A stretch of DNA of 64,000 bases from Candidatus Didemnitutus sp. (GTDB taxonomy: Bacteria; Verrucomicrobiota; Verrucomicrobiia; Opitutales; Opitutaceae): NCBI GenBank assembly GCA_017991595.1, contig JAGOQJ010000004.1, forward strand, positions 167,959 through 231,958, given 5' to 3'. Positions 34,073-43,523 of the stretch are shown here, piece after piece; position 1 is the first letter of the stretch; each line of letters starts with the position of its first letter. Position numbers and translations under genes: made by a program. Below the pieces are notes generated by a model. It made no database searches. It was given only the letters and a program-made list of their open reading frames with translations, and had not been told where the DNA came from.

Positions 34073-36133
34073 ATGTCGTTCCCCCCGGCTCCCGCGCTCT
34101 TCTCCTCCCGCGATCTCCGCGTCGCCGATCTCGCCGCCAACCGCCCCACCGCCCTCCTGCGCCTCTACGCCTGGATGCAACTCGCTCGCACGGGCGACAA
34201 CCGCATCCTCGACCTCTTCCGCCAGGGCCTCATCCGCGGCACCGTCACCGGCGGCCAGGGCAACGAAGGGCTCATCTGCCCGCTCGCCCTTCTCGCCGAC
34301 AAATCCGTCGATGTGATCTCCTTTTCGCACCGCGGTTTCGGCGGCCACCTCGTCTGGAGCGGCGAGCTCGGCGAGCACCTCGCGCAATACTTCGCCAACA
34401 GCGGCAGCCCCACCAAGGCCCGCGAAGGCAACATCCACCACGGCGATCCCGCCGCCCGCAGCCTGCCGATGATCTCGCACCTCGGCATCATGCTCTCGAA
34501 CGTCGTCGGCGCCGTCGACTCGCAACGCCGCCTCGGCCGCGACGCCGTCGGCTTCGCCTTCTTCGGCGACGGTTCCAGCTCCACCGGGGACATCCACGAA
34601 TCACTCAACCTCGCCGCCCTGCTCGGCGTGCCCGTCGTCTTCGTGATCGAAAACAATGGCTACGCCTACTCCACGCCCGTCTGCGAGCAGTTCGTCTCCA
34701 CCAACCTCTGGGAGCGCGCGCGCGGCTACGGCATGGAGGGCTTCGCGCTGGATTGCTCCGACCCCGAGAACGTCCTCCGCGTCCTCGGCGACGCCATCGA
34801 GCGCGCGCGCCGCACCTCGCGCCCGCTGCTGATCGAAGCCCGCACCTTCCGTCTGCGCGGTCACGCCGCCTACGACACCTGTGACTACATGCAGCCCGGC
34901 GAAGCCGACGCGATCCTCGCCGGCGACCCGTTGCCCCGGTGGCGCGCCCGCCTCGCCGCCGAAGGCCTCGGCGCGCAACTCGACGCCATCGACGCACAAG
35001 TCCGCGACTTCGTCGAAGCCAGCATCAAATCCGCCATGGCCCTCCCGCCCATCTCGCCCGCGGGCATGGAAGCCGATCTCTTCGCCCCCGACGCCCCGCC
35101 GCTGCCCTGGGTGCCGAGTTTGGACTCCAGCGCTCAGCTCTCCGCGCTCGGCGCTCAGCCTGAGTCGATGACCATGGCCCACGCCATCAACCGCGCGCTC
35201 CGCAAGATCCTTGCCGAGCGCCCCGAGTCACTCGTGCTCGGGCAGGACATCGGCACCTACGGCGGCGCGTTCAAAGTCACCGAGGGCCTGTTGAAGGATT
35301 TCGGCCGGCCGCGGGTCTTCAGCACGCCGCTCTGCGAATCCGCCTCCACCGGCTACGCCATCGGCCTCGCCACGAACGCGCACCGTCCGATCGAGGAGTT
35401 TCAGTTCGCCGATTTCGCCACCGACGCCACCACGCAGATCGTCCTCAACGCCGCCACCTACCACTTCCGCGCCGGCCAGAAGGCTCCGCTCGTGTTCCGC
35501 TTTCCCTGCGGCGGCGGTCTCACCTTCGGCTCGTTCCACTCGCAGGAAATGGAGTCCGCCTTCCTCTCCTTTCCCGGACTCAAAGCGCTCTACCCCTCGA
35601 CGCCGCAGGACGCCTTCAACGCCCTCCTCGCCGCCTACGAAGACGACAACCCCGTCATCGTCTTCGAGCACAAGGGCCTCTACCGCCGCGGCAAGCATCC
35701 CGTCCGCTGGGATTCGGATTACCGCGCCGTTTGGCAACCCAAGCACCTGCTCCACGGCGACTACGCAACGCTCGTCACCTACGGCGAGATGGTCCTGCAC
35801 TGCACCGAAGCCGCGAAATATTTCGCTGACGAATACGAGACCACCTTCGACCTTTTCGACCTGCGTGCACTCTCGCCGCTCAAGCTCGACGCCATCGAAG
35901 CCTCGCTCGCCCGCACGGGCCGCCTGATCGTCGTCCACGAAGGCCGCCGCACGCACGGCTTCGGTGCCGAGCTCGTGGCACGCCTGACCGAGAAACATTT
36001 CTCCGCGTTGAAAGCCGCCCCGCTCCGCATAGCCGCGCTGGATTTGCCCGTGCCCTTCGCCCCCGAACTCGAGAAAGTCTACCGCCCCGACCAGGAAAAA
36101 ATCATCGACGCCATCGCGGCGTGGATGGGGTGA
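34073..36133 (+). CDS. Fused E1 alpha-beta 2-oxoacid dehydrogenase (ThDP-dependent)
   Basis: The 686-residue protein joins both E1 subunits. The alpha half (about 1-340) has the thiamine-diphosphate motif GDGSSSTGDIHESLNLAAL..NN and the HGDPAARSLP region. A short Pro/Ala/Ser linker follows. The beta half (about 365-686) has GQDIGTYGGAFKVT, CESASTGYAIGLA, FPCGGGLTFGSFHSQE and a transketolase C-terminal domain. Fused E1 proteins of this type act on branched-chain 2-oxoacids, pyruvate or acetoin. No E2 or E3 gene is next to it, so the partners must be elsewhere, possibly shared. Substrate not assigned. Confidence 0.88.
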   Translation: MSFPPAPALFSSRDLRVADLAANRPTALLRLYAWMQLARTGDNRILDLFRQGLIRGTVTGGQGNEGLICPLALLADKSVDVISFSHRGFGGHLVWSGELGEHLAQYFANSGSPTKAREGNIHHGDPAARSLPMISHLGIMLSNVVGAVDSQRRLGRDAVGFAFFGDGSSSTGDIHESLNLAALLGVPVVFVIENNGYAYSTPVCEQFVSTNLWERARGYGMEGFALDCSDPENVLRVLGDAIERARRTSRPLLIEARTFRLRGHAAYDTCDYMQPGEADAILAGDPLPRWRARLAAEGLGAQLDAIDAQVRDFVEASIKSAMALPPISPAGMEADLFAPDAPPLPWVPSLDSSAQLSALGAQPESMTMAHAINRALRKILAERPESLVLGQDIGTYGGAFKVTEGLLKDFGRPRVFSTPLCESASTGYAIGLATNAHRPIEEFQFADFATDATTQIVLNAATYHFRAGQKAPLVFRFPCGGGLTFGSFHSQEMESAFLSFPGLKALYPSTPQDAFNALLAAYEDDNPVIVFEHKGLYRRGKHPVRWDSDYRAVWQPKHLLHGDYATLVTYGEMVLHCTEAAKYFADEYETTFDLFDLRALSPLKLDAIEASLARTGRLIVVHEGRRTHGFGAELVARLTEKHFSALKAAPLRIAALDLPVPFAPELEKVYRPDQEKIIDAIAAWMG

Positions 36134-36142
36134 ACTAAAGCC

Positions 36143-36934
36143 ATGCTAGAGTTTTTAGGGATTGCAGCAATGGTTGCCGCTTTTTTTGCGGCTCATATTT
36201 ATGCTAATCGCCACCCGCTTACTGAAGAAGAAATCGCTAGGTTAGCCCGCAAAAGGCAGCGAAACCATGCCCTTCGTGAATATAAATTTACTGAATTGCC
36301 GGAGCAAATTGCGAGTGACGCGAAAAGCGCAATGAAGGCAGCGGGGGAGTTTTTGTCCGTCGATTATTCATTTTTCGAAGCACCCGCAAAAATCGCTGGA
36401 TTCCTAAAATACAAGAAGCACGAATGGCTGGTAGTCGCATACGTCTCAAACATGCGCGTGAGTCGTCTTTGGTGGAACAAAGGGCCAGATGGAACGCGAG
36501 TTTGGCTTCGGTTACGCGATGACGCATTCCAAGAGTCACTGAACTCAATTAAGCCTAATGCGGTCGCGATTTTCCACAACCATCCGAACTCGAACCCGAA
36601 CCACTACCAAAACAATCAGCCGAGCGACGCGGATATCCGGTCTGCTGAGTATTTTGATGATCTATTGTCCATGCATGGGGTGAACTTACTTGAGTTCATC
36701 TGCGAAAGAGGTGTGCCACATCTCTACTACGCGAGCTTTGATGACCGTAGTTTTCTCGATAAGCCATGGGTGAGCGATATCATGGCAAGGAATGGCCGCG
36801 GAGCGTTCGAGAATTACGCACTTCGGATGGATCTATTTTGGCCAACCAAAGCGGATAGAGTCCCCGGGAAGCGCCCACGATTTGAAAATACAAATCTGAA
36901 CAAGCCAGAGCCTCCAATTATTCGAACATGCTAG
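36143..36934 (+). CDS. Membrane-anchored JAMM/RadC-type metallopeptidase domain protein, AT-rich
   Basis: The 263-residue protein has one N-terminal membrane helix (about 5-21), a charged linker, and a domain with the JAMM-like motif AIFHNHP..PSDADIRSAEYF. Its two His, a Ser and Asp match the zinc site of JAB1/MPN/RadC proteins; the loop between HNH and SxxD has 13 residues instead of the usual 7. Base and codon use (many AAA, AAT, TTT, ATT codons) differ strongly from every neighbour, which indicates recent transfer. It starts 9 nt after the E1 stop, and a duplicated kdsC relic follows. Function unknown; a peptidase or isopeptidase role is inferred. Confidence 0.65.
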   Translation: MLEFLGIAAMVAAFFAAHIYANRHPLTEEEIARLARKRQRNHALREYKFTELPEQIASDAKSAMKAAGEFLSVDYSFFEAPAKIAGFLKYKKHEWLVVAYVSNMRVSRLWWNKGPDGTRVWLRLRDDAFQESLNSIKPNAVAIFHNHPNSNPNHYQNNQPSDADIRSAEYFDDLLSMHGVNLLEFICERGVPHLYYASFDDRSFLDKPWVSDIMARNGRGAFENYALRMDLFWPTKADRVPGKRPRFENTNLNKPEPPIIRTC

Positions 36935-36997
36935 CCAAGTTTTTGCCCCCAACCCCGTGTCCGTCAAATCAGGGCAACCTCAGTGAGATTCCTTTAC

Positions 36998-37280
36998 TCC
37001 GAGCATTCGACTTCCGGCGAAAACCCGCCTCCCCTTAGTCTGTAGTCCGAGGGAGGAGTCATGGGCTCGCGCCACGCACGAGCGGCAGACCGCCGCGCGG
37101 GCCGCGACCTTCACCTCAACCAAGGCCACTCGAACAAGCTCGAAGCCCTGCAGGAACTCGCCCGGCAACTCGGCCTGCCTGCCGCCGCGATCTGCTACAT
37201 GGGCGACGACGACATCGATGCGCCCGGCATCGGCATCGTGCCGCAGCAAGCCATGCCCAGCGCGCTTCAGGCAGCTGCTT
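36998..37280 (+). pseudogene. Decayed duplicate of the TonB-like/kdsC junction
   Basis: From 36998 the sequence matches the end of the TonB-like gene at 38060-38118 (including its stop and the flank CCCCTTAGTC.GTAGTCCG). From about 37085 it matches the kdsC leader, and from 37120 the C-terminal part of kdsC (KLEALQELARQLGL, AAAICYMGDDDIDAP). The first two-thirds of kdsC and a 15-nt block are deleted, and the frame ends early. The 447-base gap 36935-37381 holds this relic and otherwise nothing I can identify. Confidence 0.8.
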
Positions 37281-37381
37281 AAATGCCCCGCACGCGGCCG
37301 GCCTCTCCCCCATCCGAGTGAGTGCGGGCCTTTCCCGTTGCCTGCACGGGAATCTCTGGCGCATGACTGAAGCGCTGCCCC

Positions 37382-38101
37382 ATGAAAATCCCCGCTCTCC
37401 TCGCCCTCGCGCTTTGCCTGCCCGTGCTGGCTTTGCACGCTGCCAAGACCAATCCCCAAGTGCTTGAAGGCAACCCTCCGGCCTACCCGGAGGACTTGAA
37501 AAAACAGGGCATCATGGGCGAAGCCAAAATCCTCACCCAGATCGACGCGCAGGGCGCGGTGACTGAAGCCTCGGTCAAGTCGACCACGCACGAGGCTTTC
37601 GGCACAGCCGCCTTGGCGGCGGTCAAGGCGTGGCGCTTCAAACCCGCGACGGAGGACGGCCGTCCAGTCGCCAGCACCGTGACCATTCCCCTCCAGTTCA
37701 AACTCAGCATGAAGGAGCAGATCAACGCCGAGTTCGGACGCGAGGTGTTCGTCGGTCCCGACCGGCTGCCCGCCAAGATCCACACGTGGAACGACGTCAA
37801 AAAATGGTTCCCGCTCCGGGGCAAGAACGCCAATCGCATCCCTTACCCCGAGGAGCTCAAGGGCAGCGGCATCAGCGAAGAGATCGAGATCCGCTGCATC
37901 GTCACCCCTGAGGGCTTGGCGCTGAATCCGACGTTCCTCGGACTCAAACATGAGCAGCTCGCGCTGCCCGCCATCCGTCACCTCGCCAAGGCACGCTTCC
38001 AGATCCCGCGGGTCGATGGCCAACCCGTTTACTTGCAGCAGAAGGTGAAACTCATCTGTTCCGAGGATCCGGCTTTCGGCGAAAAACCCGACGCCCCTTA
38101 G
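37382..38101 (+). CDS. Secreted protein with two TonB C-terminal-like domains
   Basis: The 239-residue product has a signal peptide (MKIPALLALALCLPVLALHA) and two TonB-type C-terminal domains. The first (about 33-110) contains YPEDLKKQGIMGEAKILTQI and AAVKAWRFKPA; the second (about 155-235) contains YPEELKGSGISEEIEIRCIV and HLAKARFQIPRV. The order PxYPxxL, G-E-x-x-V, W-x-F-x-P is typical of TonB_C repeats. It lacks the Pro-rich periplasmic spacer and N-terminal anchor of a true TonB. It lies just upstream of kdsC; a relic of an older copy of this junction precedes it. Confidence 0.8.
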   Translation: MKIPALLALALCLPVLALHAAKTNPQVLEGNPPAYPEDLKKQGIMGEAKILTQIDAQGAVTEASVKSTTHEAFGTAALAAVKAWRFKPATEDGRPVASTVTIPLQFKLSMKEQINAEFGREVFVGPDRLPAKIHTWNDVKKWFPLRGKNANRIPYPEELKGSGISEEIEIRCIVTPEGLALNPTFLGLKHEQLALPAIRHLAKARFQIPRVDGQPVYLQQKVKLICSEDPAFGEKPDAP

Positions 38102-38232
38102 TCCGTAGTCCGGACAGCGAGTAGCGGGCCCGGACCACATACGAACGGCACACCGCCACGCGGGCCGCGACGGGCGCGGGCTTGGAGTTTCAGGTTGGCG
38201 TCTGGATTGCGCTCAACCAACCTGCGTCACCC

Positions 38233-38772
38233 GTGGCCCAGAAATCCAAACCCGCCCTCCGCTCCCCGCGTTCCGTGCGCCGCCGGCGCTTGCCGTGGGG
38301 CGCGATCCAGCTCTTCGCCATGGACGTCGACGGCGTGCTGACCGACGGCACCGTGCAGATCTCGTCGGACGGCTCCGAGGCGAAGACCTTCTCCATCCTC
38401 GACGGCATGGGGCTCGTGCGCCTGCGCCGCGCCGGCATCGCCACCGCGTGGATCTCGGGCCGGCCCTCCGGCGCGACCACCCGCCGCGCCGAGGAATTGC
38501 AAATCCCCCATCTCATCCAAGGTCGCACGGACAAGCTCGAAGCTCTGCAGGAACTCGCCCGGCAGCTCGGACTAACCGCCGCCGCGATCTGTTACATGGG
38601 CGACGACGACATCGACGCGCCCGCCATCGCGTGGGCCGGCATCGGCGTCGCACCGCAGCAAGCCATGCCCAGCGCGCTCGAGGCAGCCGATTACGTGCCT
38701 CCGCGTGCGGCCGGCCACGGCGCCGTGCGCGAAGTGTGCGAACAAATCCTCGCCGCCCGCGGTCGGAAGTGA
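38233..38772 (+). CDS. kdsC: 3-deoxy-D-manno-octulosonate 8-phosphate phosphatase (KdsC-like)
   Basis: KdsC removes the phosphate from KDO-8-phosphate in LPS inner-core synthesis. The protein is an HAD phosphatase: MDVDGVLTDG carries the two catalytic Asp, WISGRPSG is motif II, and MGDDDIDAPA is the acidic motif. No large cap domain is present, as expected for this tetrameric subgroup. The start is uncertain; GTG 38233 gives 179 residues, TTG 38182 gives 196. It is followed by lptC-, lptA- and lptB-like genes, the usual grouping of KDO and LPS-export genes. Confidence 0.9.
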   Translation: MAQKSKPALRSPRSVRRRRLPWGAIQLFAMDVDGVLTDGTVQISSDGSEAKTFSILDGMGLVRLRRAGIATAWISGRPSGATTRRAEELQIPHLIQGRTDKLEALQELARQLGLTAAAICYMGDDDIDAPAIAWAGIGVAPQQAMPSALEAADYVPPRAAGHGAVREVCEQILAARGRK

Positions 38773-38794
38773 ACCTGTGCGACCCCTGTTGAAC

Positions 38795-39292
38795 ATGCTT
38801 CACCCCGCGCCGACGCGCCTCCGGTCCGGCTTGGCGTCGCCGGCCACCGGCCTCATCGCCGGCGCCGCGCTGCTCGCGGCCCTTTTCCTCGCGGCGCCGC
38901 TGCGCGCGCAGGTCGCCACCGAGATTTCCCCTGACGCGCCGATCGTGAATTTCCGCCTGCCCACCTTCACACCCGAAGGCTACCGTGCCTGGCTCGTGCG
39001 CGGCTCCGAGGCCCGCATGCTCAGCAAGGCCGAGATCGAGGTGCGCGAGCTCACCATGACGGTCTTTAGCGGCAACGAGACCGACCGCATCCAGACCATG
39101 CTGCTCAGCCCGCAGGCGCGCGTGTTCCCGCAGCCGCAGGTCGTCACCGGCGACCGCAGCATCCGCGTGATCGACGACCAGTTCGAAGCCACCGGCGAGA
39201 GCTGGCGCTATGAGCACCGGGAGAAAAGAGTTTCCATCGCCAAAAACGTGCGCGTAACGTTCCGCGCCGAACTGAAAAACCTGCTGCAATGA
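38795..39292 (+). CDS. LptC-like LPS export protein (putative)
   Basis: The 165-residue product has an N-terminal hydrophobic anchor or signal (GLIAGAALLAALFLAAPLRAQ) followed by a beta-rich periplasmic region (FRLPTFTPEGYRAWLVRGSE to the C-terminus). It lies between kdsC and an LptA-like gene with an ATGA overlap downstream, which is exactly where LptC sits in other bacteria. By sequence alone the similarity is weak. LptC would link the LptBFG transporter to LptA. An alternative GTG start lies at 38777. Confidence 0.6.
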   Translation: MLHPAPTRLRSGLASPATGLIAGAALLAALFLAAPLRAQVATEISPDAPIVNFRLPTFTPEGYRAWLVRGSEARMLSKAEIEVRELTMTVFSGNETDRIQTMLLSPQARVFPQPQVVTGDRSIRVIDDQFEATGESWRYEHREKRVSIAKNVRVTFRAELKNLLQ

Positions 39293-39836
39293 CCCTCCGC
39301 GCCCTGCTCGCTCTCGCCGCCTTGCTCACCGCCCTCGCGGGCGCGCACGGCCAATCCGTGGAGACGCAACCCACCGTCATCGAGAGCGTGGAGCTCGACA
39401 TGCGCAGCTCCGACACCGAGACGACTGCTCTCTTCACGCAAAACGTCGTCGTCAGCGGCACCAACCTCCGCCTCACCTGCGACCGCCTCGAAGTCGTCGC
39501 GTTGCGCGACCCCAAGAAGGGCGGCACCATCGGCGAGATCGAAAAATTCAAGTCGCTCGTCGCCACCGGCAACGTCCGCATCGTCCAGGGCGAACGCGAA
39601 GCCACCTGCGGCCGCGCCGTCGTGCTGCCCGGCGACGACAAGATCATCCTCACGGAAAGCCCGACCGTCACCGACCACGGCGTGGGCTGGGCGTGGACCG
39701 GCGAGGAGCTGCTGCTCCTCCGCGGCGAACGCCAAGTGCGCGGCAAGAACGTCCGGATCATCGGCCCGCCGGTGAAGGACCTCGGCTTCGACAAGGGCAA
39801 ACCGATCGAAGCCGCGGCGGAGGCGCCGAAGCAACC

Positions 39837-39840
<4 letters not shown>
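39289..39840 (+). CDS. LptA-like periplasmic LPS transport protein (putative)
   Basis: The 183-residue product has a signal peptide (MTLRALLALA.. to AHGQ) and an OstA/LptA-type beta-jellyroll pattern: TALFTQNVVVSGTNLRLTCD, then ATGNVRIVQGEREATCGRAV, GEELLLLRGERQVRGKNV. The first base overlaps the stop of the LptC-like gene (ATGA) and its own stop overlaps the lptB start (GTGA). LptA forms the periplasmic bridge that carries lipopolysaccharide to the outer membrane. Confidence 0.75.
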
Positions 39841-40580
<740 letters not shown>

Positions 40581-40686
40581 GCGTCCGGCGCGCCGTCATC
40601 ATCGACCCGCGCGCCTGTTCCCGAATCACCGTCTTGCGTCCGTGCACCGGAGCTGAAAACTGATCGCTGGTCGCTCCGCTCTCCCC

Positions 40687-41730
40687 ATGCCCACCAAAGC
40701 CATCAACGGCATCACCGTCTCCCACTTCTACGAGACCTACAAGGACAAGCTGCAGCTTGAGTTGATCACCGGCGCGAACGGCATGCACCGCCTCATCAAG
40801 GAGGGCTCGATCAACCGGCCTTCCCTCGCGCTGACCGGCTTCTTCAAGTATTTCGCGTTTCGCCGCATCCAGGTGCTCGGCGCCGCGGAGATGACTTTCC
40901 TCAAGACGCTCTCGCAGCGCCAGCAGATCGAGATCTTCGCCGAGATGGCGAAGCGCGGCATCCCCTGCCTCGTGCTCACGCGCAACTACCAGGCGACGCA
41001 CCCGATGCTCGCTGTCTCCGAGGAGATGCGCCTGCCCATCCTGCGCACGCCGATGATCACGATGAACTTCGTGAACGCCGCCACGCTGTGCGTCGACAAC
41101 GAGTTCGCCCCGCAGGGCACGGAGCACGCCACCACCCTCGATATCCGCGGCGTCGGCGTGATGATCCGCGGCGACTCCGGCATCGGCAAATCCGAGTGTG
41201 CCCTCGCCCTCATCGAGCGCGGCCACTCGCTCGTCGCCGACGACCTCACCTGCATCCGCCTCGTCGACGAGCGCGAGCTCACCGCCAGCTCACGCGAACT
41301 CAACCGCGGCTACATGGAGTGCCGCGGCATCGGCATCATCAACATCGCCGAGATGTTCGGCGTCAAAAGCGTCCGCCTCGAGAAACGCATCGACATGGTC
41401 GTTTCCCTCAAGGAGTGGACGCCTGACGTCATCGAGGAGCGCACCGGCCTCGAGGAGAATTTCTACCCGATCCTCGGCATCAAGGTGCCGCACATCGAAT
41501 TCTACGTCCGCCCCGGCCGCGACATCGCCCGTCTCGTCGAGGTCGCCGCAATGGTGCAGGCGCTGAAGAAGATGGGCCACGATCCCGCGAAGGATTTCAA
41601 CGACCGCCTGATCGCGCACATGGAGGAGCAGGCCGCGCACAAGGCCATCAGCCACAAGATCGCCGTCCCTCCGCCGCCTGAGCCCGAGATCCCCGCCGAG
41701 GAGGACGAGCCGCCGGCCAACCCGAGCTGA
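40687..41730 (+). CDS. hprK: HPr kinase/phosphorylase
   Basis: HprK phosphorylates and dephosphorylates a serine of HPr in carbon-flow control. The 347-residue product has the N-terminal HPrK domain, the P-loop GDSGIGKSECAL, the ALIERGHSLVADDLT segment and the K3-like signature GYMECRGIGIINIAEMFG. The last 35 residues are an acidic Pro-rich tail, which is longer than in Firmicutes. In Proteobacteria and Verrucomicrobia that lack a full sugar PTS it is thought to act in regulation. It lies downstream of lptB and upstream of rph. Confidence 0.94.
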   Translation: MPTKAINGITVSHFYETYKDKLQLELITGANGMHRLIKEGSINRPSLALTGFFKYFAFRRIQVLGAAEMTFLKTLSQRQQIEIFAEMAKRGIPCLVLTRNYQATHPMLAVSEEMRLPILRTPMITMNFVNAATLCVDNEFAPQGTEHATTLDIRGVGVMIRGDSGIGKSECALALIERGHSLVADDLTCIRLVDERELTASSRELNRGYMECRGIGIINIAEMFGVKSVRLEKRIDMVVSLKEWTPDVIEERTGLEENFYPILGIKVPHIEFYVRPGRDIARLVEVAAMVQALKKMGHDPAKDFNDRLIAHMEEQAAHKAISHKIAVPPPPEPEIPAEEDEPPANPS

Positions 41731-41793
41731 GGCCCCCGCCGCCTTCCACCTCCAGCCTTGCCCCGCACGCGCGGGCGCGGTTCGCTCTCCTTC

Positions 41794-42543
41794 ATGTCAT
41801 CCTTCTCGCGTCCCGACGGACGCCGCCCGGACCAACTCCGCTCCATCACGCTTGAGGCGAACATCGCCCCGCACGCGTCCGGCTCCGTCCTTATCGGCTT
41901 CGGCCACACGCGCGTGATCTGCGCCGCCACCATCGAGCCCAAGGTGCCATCGTGGATGCGCCAGCAGGGCGTGAGCGGCGGCTGGTTGACCGCGGAGTAT
42001 TCGATGCTCCCTTACTCGACGCACGAGCGGAAGAGCCGCGACATTTCCAAGGGCAAGATCGACGGCCGCACCGTCGAGATCCAACGCCTCATCGGCCGCT
42101 CGCTGCGCGCCATCATCGACCTGCAGAAGCTCGGCGACAACACCCTCTGGATCGACTGCGACGTGCTCCAAGCCGACGGCGGCACGCGCACCGCCTCGAT
42201 CACTGGCGCCTACCTCGCCGCCCGGCTCGCGATCCAAAAGCTTCTCGATGCCAAACGCATCACCGAGAACCCGCTCACCGATTCCGTCGCGGCCGTGAGC
42301 GTCGGCCTCTTCGACGGCGCTCCGCTGCTCGACCTCAACTACGTCGAGGACAAGGACGCCGCGGTGGATTTCAATGTCGTCATGACCGGCAAGGGCCAGT
42401 TCGTCGAAGTGCAGGGCACCGGCGAGGAGTCGACCTTCTCCCAAGAGGAACTCGACCGCCTGCTCGTCCTCTCGCGCAAAGGCCTGCAGGAGCTGGCCTC
42501 CATCCAATCCACGTTCCTCGCGAAGCAATTGCTCGCGAAGTGA
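41794..42543 (+). CDS. rph: Ribonuclease PH
   Basis: RNase PH trims 3' ends of tRNA precursors with phosphate. The 249-residue protein has the family start (SRPDGRRPDQLRSITLE), VPSWMRQQGVSGGWLTAEYSMLPYSTHER, the EIQRLIGRSLR arginine-rich phosphate-binding stretch and DCDVLQADGGTRTASITGA. The length is normal. ATG 41794 begins the conserved fold; an in-frame upstream start at 41758 adds nothing typical. It is followed by a REP pair that may serve as the 3' boundary. Confidence 0.95.
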   Translation: MSSFSRPDGRRPDQLRSITLEANIAPHASGSVLIGFGHTRVICAATIEPKVPSWMRQQGVSGGWLTAEYSMLPYSTHERKSRDISKGKIDGRTVEIQRLIGRSLRAIIDLQKLGDNTLWIDCDVLQADGGTRTASITGAYLAARLAIQKLLDAKRITENPLTDSVAAVSVGLFDGAPLLDLNYVEDKDAAVDFNVVMTGKGQFVEVQGTGEESTFSQEELDRLLVLSRKGLQELASIQSTFLAKQLLAK

Positions 42544-42567
42544 GGCGGCGCCACTCTGCCTGAAAAG

Positions 42568-42630
42568 GTAGCGGCGCTCGTCCCGAGCGCCACGGGCATC
42601 TGCGGTGGCGGTCGGGACGACCGCCGCTAC
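42568..42630. repeat. REP pair (BIME), GTAG-CGGCG..CG family
   Basis: Inverted units at 42568-42593 (stem GGCGCTCG/CGAGCGCC, loop TCC) and 42605-42630 (stem GGCGGTCG/CGACCGCC, loop TCC), both with the GTAG foot and an identical CAC end. The two units differ by a compensatory base-pair change in the stem. Confidence 0.82.
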
Positions 42631-42793
42631 CGTATTTCACGGCTCCAGTATTTTTAAGCGGCGCCCGCTTTGGGAGCTAGCGTGAGCGTCGACGCATACC
42701 GCTGCAGCGAATCGAGATTCGCCCAGTCGTGAGGCCCCCGGCACGATTCGCCCGACACGACGCCTGACGCGACACCGAACGCATCCGACGCGC

Positions 42794-43285
42794 TCAATCC
42801 ACGCGCCCGACTTGCTGCGCGGCGACGTCGCGCTTCAACGCGGCGAAGTTGCCCTCCTCGCAGTGGTGGACAAAACCCTCGGTGACGGACTTCAAATCCT
42901 CCCAGCGCCGCCGGATCGCCTTGGCTTCCTGCGCAGTGATCTGGTTGTCGGAGGCCGCCATCGCGATGACACCGAGCATGTCGGCGAATTCCTGCACAAT
43001 CGTGTTGGTCGTGGGGATGAGATTGTAGTCGTGCGGCTTGTGCTTCGGATTGGTGATGAAGAAGCCGCCGGCGCGTTCGCACACCCATTGGGCGATGCGC
43101 GCGTCGTGGGTGATGCGTAGGAGTTGCTCGATGCGGTCGAGCGGGTTGTTCGCCCCGCTGCCGGTCTCATCGGCGGGCGGCTCGGCCCACTTGTAGATGA
43201 GGGAGAGCGAGAGGTTCATGTCCGCCGCGATCTGTTTGGCGCTCGTCTTCTTGAGCACCTCCTTGAGCAACTCATGCGATTGCAT
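42794..43285 (-). CDS. Phage CII-like regulatory protein (helix-turn-helix)
   Basis: The 163-residue protein starts MQSHELLKEVLKKTSAKQIA with an N-terminal helix-turn-helix (KTSAKQIAADMNLSLSLIYKW). A helical region follows that resembles the phage regulatory CII/CP76 family (LDRIEQLLRITHDARIAQWVCERAGGFF). The C-terminal helices mention nothing of known catalysis. The ATG at 43285 is chosen because the helix-turn-helix starts there. No other phage gene is nearby, so it looks like a domesticated chromosomal regulator. Target unknown. Confidence 0.65.
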   Translation of the reverse strand: MQSHELLKEVLKKTSAKQIAADMNLSLSLIYKWAEPPADETGSGANNPLDRIEQLLRITHDARIAQWVCERAGGFFITNPKHKPHDYNLIPTTNTIVQEFADMLGVIAMAASDNQITAQEAKAIRRRWEDLKSVTEGFVHHCEEGNFAALKRDVAAQQVGRVD

Positions 43286-43523
43286 GGCGGCATGTTGCCG
43301 GACCGCCCGGGCATGGCAATCACCGACACGGTCACACTGCCGCGGGCACCGAACGCCGGAAATCGCCGGCCCGGCGGCGGATGCGCAGCGCACACGGAGC
43401 CGGCTTATGCCCCGGTGGCGTATGCGCCTCCTCCGCTAATGCCGTATTTCCCGCAATCCACGCGTCATCTTTTTGGTGTCTTTTTGCGCGTCATTCTGGC
43501 TTAAAATCACGTTCTCTTTTCCC

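Noticed and set aside
42794..43285. Prophage remnant based on the CII-like gene
   Set aside because: No integrase, structural or lysis gene and no attachment repeats nearby; a single regulator is not enough.
43479..43507. Sigma-70 promoter of sucCD
   Set aside because: A TAAAAT -10 candidate is present, but no -35 matches at 16-18 nt spacing, so it was not listed as a feature.
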